A stretch of DNA of 64,000 bases from Metopolophium dirhodum (taxonomy: Eukaryota > Arthropoda > Insecta > Hemiptera > Aphididae). This document shows, piece by piece, positions 12,061 through 20,925 of this stretch. The first letter of the stretch is position 1; every line of letters begins with the position of its first letter. A program made the position numbers and the translations under genes. Location of the stretch: positions 94,020,083-94,084,082 of the forward strand of contig NC_083560.1 in the NCBI RefSeq assembly GCF_019925205.1, written 5' to 3'. The notes below the pieces were generated by a model. It saw only the letters and a list, made by a program, of their open reading frames with translations. It did not search any database and was not told where the DNA came from.

Positions 12061-12204
12061 TGTTCTCATTTGATTTTAGTTATTTTGTTATAATTTAAAA
12101 ATATTATTTGTTGGTATATGAAACTTTTAGAGTATATTGTTTTAATTGTATATGCACGCAATGTCATTTTAAAATGTAATTTTTTTGGGAAAAATGAAAT
12201 TAAC

Positions 12205-12800
12205 CAGGGGCGCCGGAACAATGGGGGCAGTGGGGGCAATTGCCCCCACAAGATAAATACTGTGGGGGCAAGGCCCCCACGACTTCATGGCCTAATTATA
12301 TTTACATTTAGCCCACAATAGTACAATACCTGCATTATACACAATACCTGCAGCATCAGCCACACCAGAAAGGTCATTTAGTGGGCTCAAGCGTTTAAAA
12401 ACCTATACACGTTCAACTATGAGTCAAAAGCGTTTGACTCATTTGTTACTACTACACTTAAACCAAACTATTTTGTATGAAATTTCCTTGGATGATATCC
12501 TAAAAGAGTTCATTAGCCGTACAGCAGAGAGAAAAAGTGTATTTGGTAAAATGTAAATTATTCATTAAAATTTGAACTGTATATTTTATTTATTATTATT
12601 GTATAATAAAATATAGTTATGGGATTTTTGATTAAAGATTGTACAACAAAGAAACTGTGTATGTGAAAAAGTTAATTACAACTGTAATTTGTATTGTTAA
12701 TAAATTTATATTAAACACCACTATTTTTGCTCCTATACCCTCTAGAATAAAGTTTGAAATATTTTGCCCCCACAGCAAAAAAATCGTTCCGGCGCCCCTG
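12205..12800. mobile_element. Non-autonomous hAT element with perfect TIR and TSD
   Basis: Perfect 15-bp inverted ends CAGGGGCGCCGGAAC (12205-12219 and inverted at 12786-12800) are flanked by a perfect 8-bp target duplication AAATTAAC (12197-12204 and 12801-12808), diagnostic of hAT. G and C runs (GGGGGCA, GCCCCCAC) lie just inside both ends. It is 596 bp long, so it depends on a transposase supplied elsewhere, and it retains a hATC coding relic. The intact duplication and ends suggest a recent insertion. It separates the MULE-RING gene from whatever lay upstream. Confidence 0.93.
12341..12556 (+). pseudogene. hATC dimerisation domain relic inside the short hAT
   Basis: An open stretch ending at TAA 12554-12556 encodes the C-terminal dimerisation domain of a ZMYM1-like hAT transposase: SATPERSFSGLKRLK, TRSTMSQKRL and a final helix ending SVFGKM. 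The upstream catalytic core has been deleted, and a 12-bp repeat ACAATACCTGCA is doubled just before the domain. No start codon fits well, so I regard this as the leftover of the parent gene, although the domain itself carries no lesion. Confidence 0.75.
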
Positions 12801-12839
12801 AAATTAACCAATTTATAGTAAATACTAATGACTAATACT

Positions 12840-12945
12840 AAAATTAATTACTTTATTCACAATAATATCATCAAATACATTTAATAAGATATTATAGACT
12901 GACTGACCGTCTTCGCTCAGAATCGTTTTTCTTATTCAATGATAT
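12840..12945 (-). repeat. Truncated copy of the GATTCTGAGCGAA repeat family
   Basis: About 100 bp matches the right end of the larger unit at 60208-61573: shared ACTTTATTCACAATAATATC, GACTGACCGT and the terminal TTCGCTCAGAATC at 12912-12924. Only the terminal portion is present here. Confidence 0.7.
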
Positions 12946-13284
12946 TATATCATTGGATTCAAATTTAACACAATCCATTACATTGACTCACTTGTAACCT
13001 ACTGTACAGCAGAGCGACATCCACTTACCCGCCTTTTTTTTTTATATACATTGACGATTTTTAAACATGTGTAGGAACTAACAAGTTCAAATGGTAGTAT
13101 AGGTGCTTATTTATTCAAACGTTCGATAGCGTTAATAGTATACTATAATTGTACACTGTAGTAGTGTAGTTAATAATAATTAAATATTATTATAACCAAT
13201 ATAACCAGAAATATTATTAGGTATATAATACAAATATATAATAATATTATTTTAAATATATATAATATTTAATATTATATTTTT

Positions 13285-13328
13285 CACGGCCCGCTTGTGG
13301 GCCGCGGCCCAAAGGTTGGGAACCGCTG
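13285..13328 (-). repeat. Single hAT terminus
   Basis: On minus, starting at 13328, the sequence reads CAGCGGTTCCCAACCTTTGG, then a GC-rich block (GGGCCGCGGCCC). CAGNGGTTCCCAACC is a common terminus of hAT elements in animals. The matching other end is not present within reach, so this is a solo end or a deleted copy extending leftwards. Confidence 0.55.
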
Positions 13329-14188
13329 GGCCCTATACTATATATAACCACAAATTTGAAACGGCTATTAGTTCTAAAATAATGGTTTCTGTAAAACGGT
13401 TTTCATACCATCGTTTTAAGCATAAAAACAAATCGTTTTATAAAAAATAAAAAATCGTGAGCTGTACGGGAGAGTACATTTTTAAATTTTAGTTAAACTT
13501 CTTCAAACTATTCTACAACATAACATATAAATATTAATAGAATATTGACTTCTTCACTTCAATTATATTAACACAAAACTATTTAATTTTTACTTTTATT
13601 AAACATAATTTATTTCAATGATTTCCATATATTATATTCTGTACATTTGTAAGTACAGTTTTTTTTTTAAACTTTTTTTACTTACAATCTATACATACGT
13701 ACGTGGGGTGACATAAAATAACATTAATTACGGAATAGGAAGGCTCCCAGCAGGGCCACCTGATCAGAAGTAAAATACAGTTAAACAAAAAAATATAAAA
13801 ATATAAAACTAATTGTTTTAAACAATGATAATAGGTGCCTATATAGGTATAAAAATTAATATTAATAACAAAAGGCCAAAAGGGTTATATAATAAGGATT
13901 TAATACAAATTATTATAGTTTAAGCTAAACAGTTAAATAATACACAAATGTTGTATTGTTGTTTCATGCATAGAAATTCAAACATATGTAACACGTCACG
14001 TAGGTATATATAGGTAACTAGTGTATACACTATACCTATCGTGAAGTGAAATCTAGAATTTTTATCCACCCACCCACCAAAACTTTACAGCCATCGAATA
14101 TGGTTTAAAAACACACACAACTTTTTTTGTTAATATTATTTTATTTGAGTTTCTACATGATTCTCACTTATACCCACCCATTAAGAAT

Positions 14189-14308
14189 TGAAGCGATCGC
14201 TTCACATGATATATGAGTTCGGTGCCACTGATTCAAGTAATTGTATCAAGTAATACTATCATTGATTATAAATTAGTATTTAAACTAGTATTTATAATCA
14301 ATGATACT
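14189..14308. repeat. Perfect 16-bp palindrome and a 54-bp hairpin
   Basis: TGAAGCGATCGCTTCA at 14189-14204 is a perfect palindrome. Downstream, 14255-14272 (ACTATCATTGATTATAAA) pairs with 14291-14308 with one mismatch across an 18-base loop that is itself nearly self-complementary. No protein-coding context; possibly a foldback or a relic of a MITE. Confidence 0.5.
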
Positions 14309-15096
14309 ATTTAAGAAATGTCCTGTGGTAATACAGACTTCTGTTTTTAAAATGAAAACTGTGTAAACCCCCCCCCCCCTTTTACTGTAAATTATTTAGT
14401 GGATATTTTTTTTAGGTACCTATACCAAATTAAAAATTCGAATGAGTAGTTTCTGAGTGGTTATTAAAATATTTGTACTGAGGATAATAATATAGTCCTA
14501 AATCAAAGTCACCAGGTTTTTATCTTACCTATAAAAATAATTTTATTCGACTAAACGGTTTAAATGATAATTACCCACACAGACTATTTTTTTTTTTTTT
14601 TTATCAAAATAATTACCTTCGCCCAAACGACCACCGCCAAATAATATTGGGCTTACATAGCCCGTAAATAAATAATCAATAATAATTTTATAAATAATAA
14701 TAATATAATCTAAGATTTATTCTAGGCCATAGGTACGTTACATACCAATTATTTATTTATTCACCTAATACAGGTTAACTTCAATAATTAACATATTATG
14801 TTTATTTAAAATTGCATATTCTTAGGACTTAAGAGCAACTAAACTTAGGTAGGTACTAAACTGCTAAATAATAAAATATGTTAATAGTCAATAAATTTAA
14901 TGTTAATATAACGTAAGTACCTATATGTTCAAGAATAAAAAAATAATCAAATTTAAAATAAACAGTAAAGTAGGTACTTATGGCTATTTTAGAAGAAACA
15001 AGAAAACACTTAAAATATATTATGTAAATAGGTTATGACGTTATGCGTATGAAAATTGATAATATATATTATTATCATGGATGTATATTGTATATC

Positions 15097-15764
15097 CATA
15101 GGTGCCATTTCTTTTTTTGACTTTGAGGTGCTTTACATATTTAAATGAATCAGACCATTGGGGGGGGGGGGGGGGGGGGGGCTCTGTCGCTGTTCAAATG
15201 GGGAATGGTAAACTCCTACAAATGTAGTGTTAACTCCTACAAAAGATAGTGTTAACTACTACAAAATACAGTGTTAACTCCTACAAAAAATTAATACCGC
15301 TCGTATTGCTAAAAAAATAACATTCAGGTAGGTATGGTACATATTATTGTTATTATATTATATTATTTATATTAGAATTGTAACCGTCGAACTGCAAATT
15401 TATAAAAAAATCACTATTGTGTATTGGCTATATTATTGTAAAAAAATTTAAATATTATCAGTAGCCAGTAGGTTACCTGGTTACCTAATGTATTGTGATT
15501 AGTAGGCAATTCATAATTTGTAAAACTATATTACTATTATTAAACCTACTTTATGCTTGGTGGCCTGTGAGTGAATCCGATATCTAATCACGTGAATAAT
15601 GAATCATTGTTTTAACTTAAGAAAATAATTTCTAAAAAATCGTTTTTTGGATTATGCAGATTAGATACCTAACTAATGAAGGATTTAATACTTCAATAAT
15701 CAATTCAAATACAAGTTTTGGAGAGGCTAAGGCCCTCCAAGTCACCCCCCAAATTGCGCCTATG
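15097..15764. mobile_element. hAT-like MITE with 8-bp target duplication
   Basis: The left end CATAGGTGCCATTT (15097-15110) matches the inverted right end CATAGGCGCAATTT at 12 of 14 positions. The flanking octamers TGTATATC (15089-15096) and TGCATATC (15765-15772) agree at 7 of 8, as expected for an aged hAT duplication. Inside are a 22-base G run at 15160-15181 and four 22-bp tandem repeats (15209-15294). No transposase remains. Confidence 0.65.
15209..15294. repeat. Four tandem copies of a 22-bp unit
   Basis: The unit reads TAACTCCTACAAAAGATAGTGT with a few changes per copy. It lies directly after the G run inside the 15097-15764 element and may be its subterminal array. Confidence 0.75.
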
Positions 15765-15772
15765 TGCATATC

Positions 15773-16451
15773 TAAAACCGTGGTTATTATTTCGTAGTTG
15801 TATATTTTCGGAACAACTGATATTCGTAGCAATATTTTCGGAGTAATATCATTATCGGAATTATGATTGTTCGTGGTATCATCATTTTCAGCAGCCATAT
15901 TCGGAGTAACTGATATTCGTAGTAATTTATTCGGAGTAGTACTATATTCGGAGTAATCACTTTTCGTGGCTATGGTGTTAGCCCAGGTTAAAGTGGTAGT
16001 GTGTACAGTGGATTGGCCTTTCGGCCATCGGTGGCCCATGGCGGTGTCCTCATCATACACAACAACTGAAATGAAAATTCAGTGTCGTGAAAACGGATAA
16101 AAGATGATACCGAACACGAGGTTAGCGTGGTTGCGTGAAAAATTTTCATCGTGGACAGTGTTACAATTTGCAGGTCCGGGACGTAATGGAGAATGATGGT
16201 TGATGATGAATCAGTAGAAATCGAATGAAAGAACGTTGGCGGCCGGAGCGGTCTGTTGGTCTCCGACGGTGGCTTGTTGAGTGGTAGGTAAAAGGTATTA
16301 CCTACATGTTATAAAATCTTGAGGAAGGTTAAATTTGTATAGTTATGTTAAATCTTGTGTTTCTTGTTTAAAGTAATATTCAGAAAAATTATTCAAGGGA
16401 CTTGATAAAATTTATAAGATTTTCGAAACCTTCCCGGATTTCTTTAATTAA
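15773..16451 (-). other. Unassigned 3' part of the macro/OTU retroelement region
   Basis: This stretch lies downstream, in minus orientation, of the point where the retroelement pol frame stops. A minus-strand open stretch (16060 to about 15773) holds a degenerate repeat of TACTCCGAA/TACGAATAT blocks (15805-15960; the block ACTACGAATATCAGTT occurs twice) and matches no integrase or envelope motif I know. It could be the 3' untranslated region or LTR of the element after deletion of RT, RNase H and integrase. No clear LTR border was found. Confidence 0.3.
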
Positions 16452-17037
16452 TTACGGTGGTTGAAATGTCGATTTATCTGTTTTAAATTTAATTTCACAC
16501 GGTTCTACTTGTGCGCATCCTAAGTCTAAAGGGTCTGAGGTGAATAAACGCTTGAATTTGTTTATTGGTGTTTGTGTCTTTATACGTTGTTCATAGCTAA
16601 GTTCGTTAGGTATTTTTATTATTGTACCTTGTTTATCCGTTACTTCTGTTATTTTTGTTACTATTATTTTTTCTTTATTAATAATTTTATTGTCTGAATT
16701 AATATTTTTTATTTCGTATTTATCGCGTTTAATCGTATTTAATTCAGTGGCAATTGCTATAACCATGTTTCTTGGTATATTACTATAGGTATTGGAGAAA
16801 TTGTATAATATGACTTCGTCATCACTATTTAATAATGTTGTTTCTAAAGTTATTTTTTTATTATTTTGTAGGCGCTCAGTTGGTTTTATTATATATTGTA
16901 TTTGCTTGTCTTGCATTTTTGTGGACACTTTTAATTTTGACCTAGTCTTAGGAGCTATGGTAATATTTTCGTTAGATATAATTTTAATTTTATTTTTTTT
17001 AATGTTGGTTGCACTTGTGATGCTTTCAGTTGTATAA
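16452..17037 (-). pseudogene. Ty3-like pol N-terminal fragment, cut at the reverse transcriptase
   Basis: A minus-strand frame of about 190 codons gives a basic, Asn/Thr-rich linker ending LFTSDPLDLGCAQVE and a short run to FQPP. In Ty3/gypsy polyproteins this linker joins the protease to the reverse transcriptase, and the final residues match the strand that enters the RT domain. The frame stops exactly there (TAA just below 16455); the RT, RNase H and integrase are absent. It continues the polyprotein at 17520-19496, from which it is separated by a LINE fragment. Internal deletion rather than point decay explains the loss. Confidence 0.6.
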
Positions 17038-17049
17038 ATGTTTAAGTTG

Positions 17050-17519
17050 TGATTTATTTATTTATTTTATTTATTTATTTAGAATTCAACGGGACTAGCC
17101 CTTTTACAAAATTTAAAGTGGTATATAGACCAATAATGTATAGAAAAAAAAATTTTACAGAAAATAATAATTATTAAGCACAACACTAAGTAATAATGAA
17201 ACGTATATAAATATAAAGTACTCAAATGATTAAAAATATAAAATATATAAAAACAATAAAGAATAAGAAATCACTGATCGACGAGGACTAATATTAAGAT
17301 TGTAAGGTTTCTTGTAAAAACATAATTGACTTAAATCTAAAGGTATCACGAGGAGTATTGAAAAAATCTAAGGAGATGGAGACTAAATTAGCAAGTTTCA
17401 GAGCTCTAACAAAGAATGAATCATTACTTGAATTGGATTTAAAGAATGGGATTGCAAAAAAATCATGATTTCTCGAGTGGAAGGAGGGAATACGGAAATT
17501 GATTTACATTATGTTCGTA
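17050..17519 (-). mobile_element. 3' end of a non-LTR retrotransposon (LINE), 5'-truncated
   Basis: Read on minus, the block ends in a TAAA-type tail (AAATAAATAAATAAA region at 17048-17082) preceded by GGGCTAGTCCCGTTGAATTC. A 3' untranslated region followed by a short microsatellite tail is characteristic of CR1/Jockey-type LINEs. The 5' side is truncated at about 17519, where it abuts the retropepsin frame, so the LINE inserted into the retroelement's pol after that element was in place. No LINE coding remains and the target duplication is not clear. Confidence 0.5.
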
Positions 17520-19496
17520 TCATATTTCGTCCATTTTTATAGAATTATTATCGATTTGTATGTTTTTATTTTTAAAATCGACTATTAGGTTGTATCTAAT
17601 ATTAAAATCGTTTCCTAATAGTAATTTACAATTTAGTCCTTCAACGACGTATACTTTGATTTGATATTGGCGTGTGTTGATTGTAATTATTAATTCTGTT
17701 GTTCCTATTTGTATCAGTTCGTTGTTGCCAGCGCCTGTTATAGTTATTTGTTCTTTGGGTTTAGTGACTTGTTTATTTTTTATTAGGGAATAATCTATAC
17801 ATGATATATTTGAGCCTGTGTCTATAATTGCATTTTGTTCGTTACCGTCTAATTTTATTTTTATGGATAGCACTCTTTGTTTTCGTTCAGTATCTGAATC
17901 TACGCTTATATTTTGATTGTTGATTTTGATTTCATTTTTGTGTTGAATTAGCTGGTTTTTGGTTTCTATGTCTTTCTCGTCTTCTTGTATAGGCCGGTTC
18001 CGATATTCCCTTATGTAGTTTCCGCATATTTCGCAAGACATAACGTTTCCCCCCTCGCTCCAATACTGTTCTCTGTCATCTTGGTCGTCTAGTATGTCCT
18101 TGGATGTGGACAAATATTCGCAGTCTTGACAAAATTTTGAGTACCATATTGTGGATTTGTCTGTTTTATTTTTCTCTATAGGGTTTTGTTGGGATAATTT
18201 TAAGCGATCGAAACATTCGTGTAAGAAATGGTCTACATTTTCTTCTATAGTATTAAAGTCAGGAAAAACTGTGTTTATTGTTATGTTATTGAATTGACGA
18301 GGGTTATATGTTTCTGTTATGATTCCTGGTGTCCAACGACAATTTTTATTGAATATCCCTATATTTTTCCTATTTAATTTCCAGTAAATTATGACATTTG
18401 TATATTCGGAATTTTCGTGTATTAAATATAAGTTGAAATTGAATTGGTCACAGATAAACGCTAGATCGTCATCTTTAAGATAGTAGCCAGATTTGCAATT
18501 AGGAATGCCGAGCATATTTAATAATTCTACTGTCTTTCTATATATACCATGTTGTTTAAGGCATATTCGTAGTGCGTGGGCACCACAGTCACCGTCTCCG
18601 GGTACGTTATCCGTTTTTATGAATGAACCCGCGATTTGTGAGATTTTATTCTTTAATTTATCGTTAATTGTGTTATTGAAATTTTTTCCTAACGTGATAT
18701 TACTAGTTTGTGAACCATTGTTTTTAAAATATTTATTTTGTTTTTCATCGTCATTGTTTGGTAGTAGGCATATTAAAATTTTTATTTGCGTGTCTTGAAA
18801 AATAAACTTAATCATAGTAGAAATAACGTTCCAATCCTTTTTGTCTCGTCCAGTGCAAATTTTGGGTAATGCTAAAGTAGTAATATTATTCTCAATACAA
18901 AATTTTCTAGTGTTAGCTAGTGTTCTAAAAATGTTAGTGTACGCTGGTTTGTCGTAATATTCATTTTTTGTTATGAGATATAGAACCCATTGTATTCCGT
19001 TTTTTAAATAAGCAATTTCGGTTATTTTATTTCTCTGGTCTATTAAATTTTGAACGTTGTTAAATTTATTTCTAAATTGTAATGCGATCCCCTTCGACAT
19101 AGTAAGGCATTGACTTGTGCAATGGCCGATTGCGATATCATTTCGTAATGATAAAATATTTACCGTCTGTTCACTGTAATCGCATAGGAAGTCGGTTCTA
19201 TCGTTATTGCTGAGTAGGAATTTTTTTAATTCGTTTAGTGGGTTCAAACTACTTATTGTTACGATGTTTTCTACAGCTTTTTCGTCATCGTCGTTTACTT
19301 CATTAGTTATTAGTTTATTTGAATTTTTTGATTTGTACCAATTTTCTACAAAATGAATATAATTATTTTTTTCAATTTTTTTTTCTCTGTTAAATTTAGA
19401 GGTGTCGATTTTTAAATTAATATTATTTGTTCCCCGAGGTAGATATTCCGATTTTTCTCTTAACTCGGGTGCTATTCGTTTTTTGAAAAATTGCAA
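17520..19496 (-). CDS. Retroelement polyprotein: macro domain, OTU-like domain, zinc module, retropepsin
   Basis: 658 open codons without a stop, counted from the TTG at 19496. It has no convincing ATG start and is probably reached by -1 frameshifting from gag (19478-19484). Residues 110-246 form an OARD1/TARG1-like macro domain: IGHCTSQCLTMSKGIALQF, YLITKNEYYDKPAY, then LPKICTGRDKKDW; Lys177 and Asp218 sit where OARD1 has its catalytic Lys and Asp. Residues 293-400 resemble an OTU cysteine protease: DNVPGDGDCGAHALR with Cys304 as nucleophile; the expected His before W388 is Arg387. Cys456/459 and Cys488/491 form a CxxC/CxxC zinc module. Residues 551-640 are a retropepsin (IIDTGSN, active Asp559; LLLGND). 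The frame ends where a LINE is inserted. Predicted role: proteolytic maturation plus removal of ADP-ribose and ubiquitin from host or viral proteins. The domain calls are from motif recognition. Confidence 0.8.
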   Translation of the reverse strand: MQFFKKRIAPELREKSEYLPRGTNNINLKIDTSKFNREKKIEKNNYIHFVENWYKSKNSNKLITNEVNDDDEKAVENIVTISSLNPLNELKKFLLSNNDRTDFLCDYSEQTVNILSLRNDIAIGHCTSQCLTMSKGIALQFRNKFNNVQNLIDQRNKITEIAYLKNGIQWVLYLITKNEYYDKPAYTNIFRTLANTRKFCIENNITTLALPKICTGRDKKDWNVISTMIKFIFQDTQIKILICLLPNNDDEKQNKYFKNNGSQTSNITLGKNFNNTINDKLKNKISQIAGSFIKTDNVPGDGDCGAHALRICLKQHGIYRKTVELLNMLGIPNCKSGYYLKDDDLAFICDQFNFNLYLIHENSEYTNVIIYWKLNRKNIGIFNKNCRWTPGIITETYNPRQFNNITINTVFPDFNTIEENVDHFLHECFDRLKLSQQNPIEKNKTDKSTIWYSKFCQDCEYLSTSKDILDDQDDREQYWSEGGNVMSCEICGNYIREYRNRPIQEDEKDIETKNQLIQHKNEIKINNQNISVDSDTERKQRVLSIKIKLDGNEQNAIIDTGSNISCIDYSLIKNKQVTKPKEQITITGAGNNELIQIGTTELIITINTRQYQIKVYVVEGLNCKLLLGNDFNIRYNLIVDFKNKNIQIDNNSIKMDEI

Positions 19497-20343
19497 TCGT
19501 TTGCATAATGTCCTTTTTCATTGCATTTGTAGCATATTATGTTTTCTCTTCCATTACATTTTTCCGGTGTTGAGTATCTTTCTCTGCTGTTGTCCCTACT
19601 GTGCCGTTTTCTATTTGCGTCATCTCCACGATTTCTGTTGTTATATCTATTTCTGCTTGTATCTCTGGACCTGTCTTAGGAGTTTTTCCTATCCCTTGAA
19701 TAAGACCTATCTCTATTATTGCTCATTTCTCTGCTGTTATCTCTGTATTTATGGTTATTATATCTATCTTTACTACTTTCTCTGAACTTAGTCATTGTAC
19801 CTATCGGGATAAGGACTTTTTTTCCTATAATTGTTCCTGCCTTTGTAATCTGATTTGTGTGGATGTGAACTTTTGTCTCTGTTGCGTGATCTATCTTCAA
19901 AATTTACTGTCTTGTCGTATTTTTTTAAATTGTTCATTTCGGTACATAGTTGATCAATTTTGTTTTTGTAATAACTGTCTATTCCTTCTAATTTTGTATT
20001 TAAACGTTTAATTTCTTGGTTGCTGTCTTTTGCTTCGGTATTTAATTGCATTACTTGTTTGTTCAAAATTTCTGTGTATTCGCTAAGTCCTGAGCTTCTT
20101 GAATTAATTCTAAATTGCATAAGTTCATATTTTTTTAAATTTTCTTTTAACTTTTTTAAGTTACTGTTGTCGTGAAGTGAAATTGCGTGTAATATAGGTT
20201 CTCTTATACCTTTTAGAATGTAAACACAAATATCTTCCTCTTTCAAATCCTTGTCTACTTGACTACATAAATATTCTATTTCCGTAACAAATCTAGAAAT
20301 TGACTCTAAGTCGAATGTAAAATGAGGTTCTATAATACAATTT
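19472..20343 (-). pseudogene. Retroelement gag with CCHC zinc knuckle, degraded
   Basis: Minus-strand gag of the same element. From 20343 (5' truncated) it runs through a helical capsid-like part (FVTEIEYLCSQ, then ICVYILKGIREPILHAIS), a coiled coil (residues around MQLNTEAKDSNQEIKRLN) and an Arg/Ser/Asn-rich nucleocapsid linker to a CCHC knuckle, CYKCNEKGHYANDC, at 19493-19534, ending at TAG 19472-19474. Two lesions: a one-base frameshift between about 19788 and 19830, and an in-frame TAA at 19676-19678. The knuckle and frameshift site are intact. The upstream N terminus and 5' LTR are missing, replaced by an unrelated fragment at 20344. Confidence 0.75.
19478..19484 (-). promoter_or_regulatory. 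Candidate -1 ribosomal frameshift site A AAA AAC
   Basis: On minus, the gag frame reads TCA AAA AAC GAA TAG, containing the canonical heptamer A_AAA_AAC in the correct phase, six bases before the gag stop (19472-19474). Slippage by one base back enters exactly the open frame of the macro/OTU/retropepsin polyprotein. The same heptamer is used at gag-pro junctions of several retroviruses. A downstream stimulatory structure was not assessed. Confidence 0.7.
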
Positions 20344-20765
20344 TTATTGATTAATTACTTTAATAAAATGATCCTTTCTAATGGTATTAACTGTTTTCTT
20401 TTTAATAACAATTTTTATTTTAGCAGGACAATTTAAATTTTTTGATTTTCCTTTTTGATTTTGATCTGCTTTTACTTTTTGGTAGCTACTGTGGTGACAA
20501 ACATAATCTTTCCTATAATTAAAGTTTAACATAATTTTAGGAATTAATGAATATTATTAATTAGTAATGAAAATAAGAAGACTGACCTGTATACAAAGCG
20601 TTCACAATTTCTTTTAGTGTTTCTAACAACCCAAGAAGTATTTGTTATTTCAGAAAATTCAGTAATCCACTTATCACATAAATCATAACTAGAAATATTA
20701 GATCGAATAACACAATTTTCTTTACTAGAATTACTAATAATATTAATAAAAGAAGAAGGCAGTTG
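20344..20765 (-). pseudogene. CARF/ZSWIM-like MULE N-terminal domain fragment
   Basis: Two exon-like pieces on minus: 20765-about 20587 (SYDLCDKWITEFSEITNTSW, then RNCERFVYR) and about 20532-20344 (DYVCHHSSYQKVKADQN, then LNCPAKIKIVIKKKT). The C..HH..C pattern with conserved Trp is the N-terminal zinc-binding region found in calcium-responsive transcription factor-like and ZSWIM-like proteins related to MULE transposases. The gap between the pieces has a plausible GT-AG intron. The rest of the protein is absent; the fragment ends where the retroelement gag begins. A diverged partial copy of the same DNA follows at 20816-20925. Confidence 0.5.
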
Positions 20766-20815
20766 GCCAAAATTTTTTTAAAATTATTGTTATATTGTTA
20801 TAATAGAACTATTTT

Positions 20816-20925
20816 TATTTTAGCAAGACAATTAAAATTTTTTGATGTGGCTAATCTCTCTTATGATTAAAATTTAACATTATTAATTAGTAATAAAAAC
20901 AAATTGTCTGTATACAAACCAAAAA
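20816..20925 (-). repeat. Diverged partial duplicate of 20421-20600
   Basis: Shared blocks are ATTTTTATTTTAGCA(A/G)GACAATT, AATTTTTTGA, AATTTAACAT, ATTATTAATTAGTAAT and CTGTATACAAA, in the same order with deletions between. The copy lacks most of the coding part and adds nothing functional. Confidence 0.6.

Larger units (their letters stand above)
12946..15096. other. No gene recognised; transposon termini and hairpins only
   Basis: No coding signature on either strand. Contents are a single hAT-like terminus ending at 13328, a 16-bp palindrome at 14189-14204, a hairpin at 14255-14308, a C-run near 14373, and AT-rich spacer with TAGGTA motifs. A CAGGGCCACCTG at about 13753 resembles a hAT end but no partner was found. 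Confidence 0.4.

Noticed and set aside
13753..13772. CAGGGCCACCTGATCAG as a hAT terminus
   Set aside because: No matching inverted end or duplication could be found, so it may be chance.
15632..16060. 142-codon minus-strand frame
   Set aside because: It runs across the right end of the hAT-like MITE and its target duplication, and its repeats reflect DNA-level repetition.
19402..20011. Plus-strand cysteine/tyrosine-rich frames
   Set aside because: They are antisense shadows of the Arg/Asn-rich retroelement gag.
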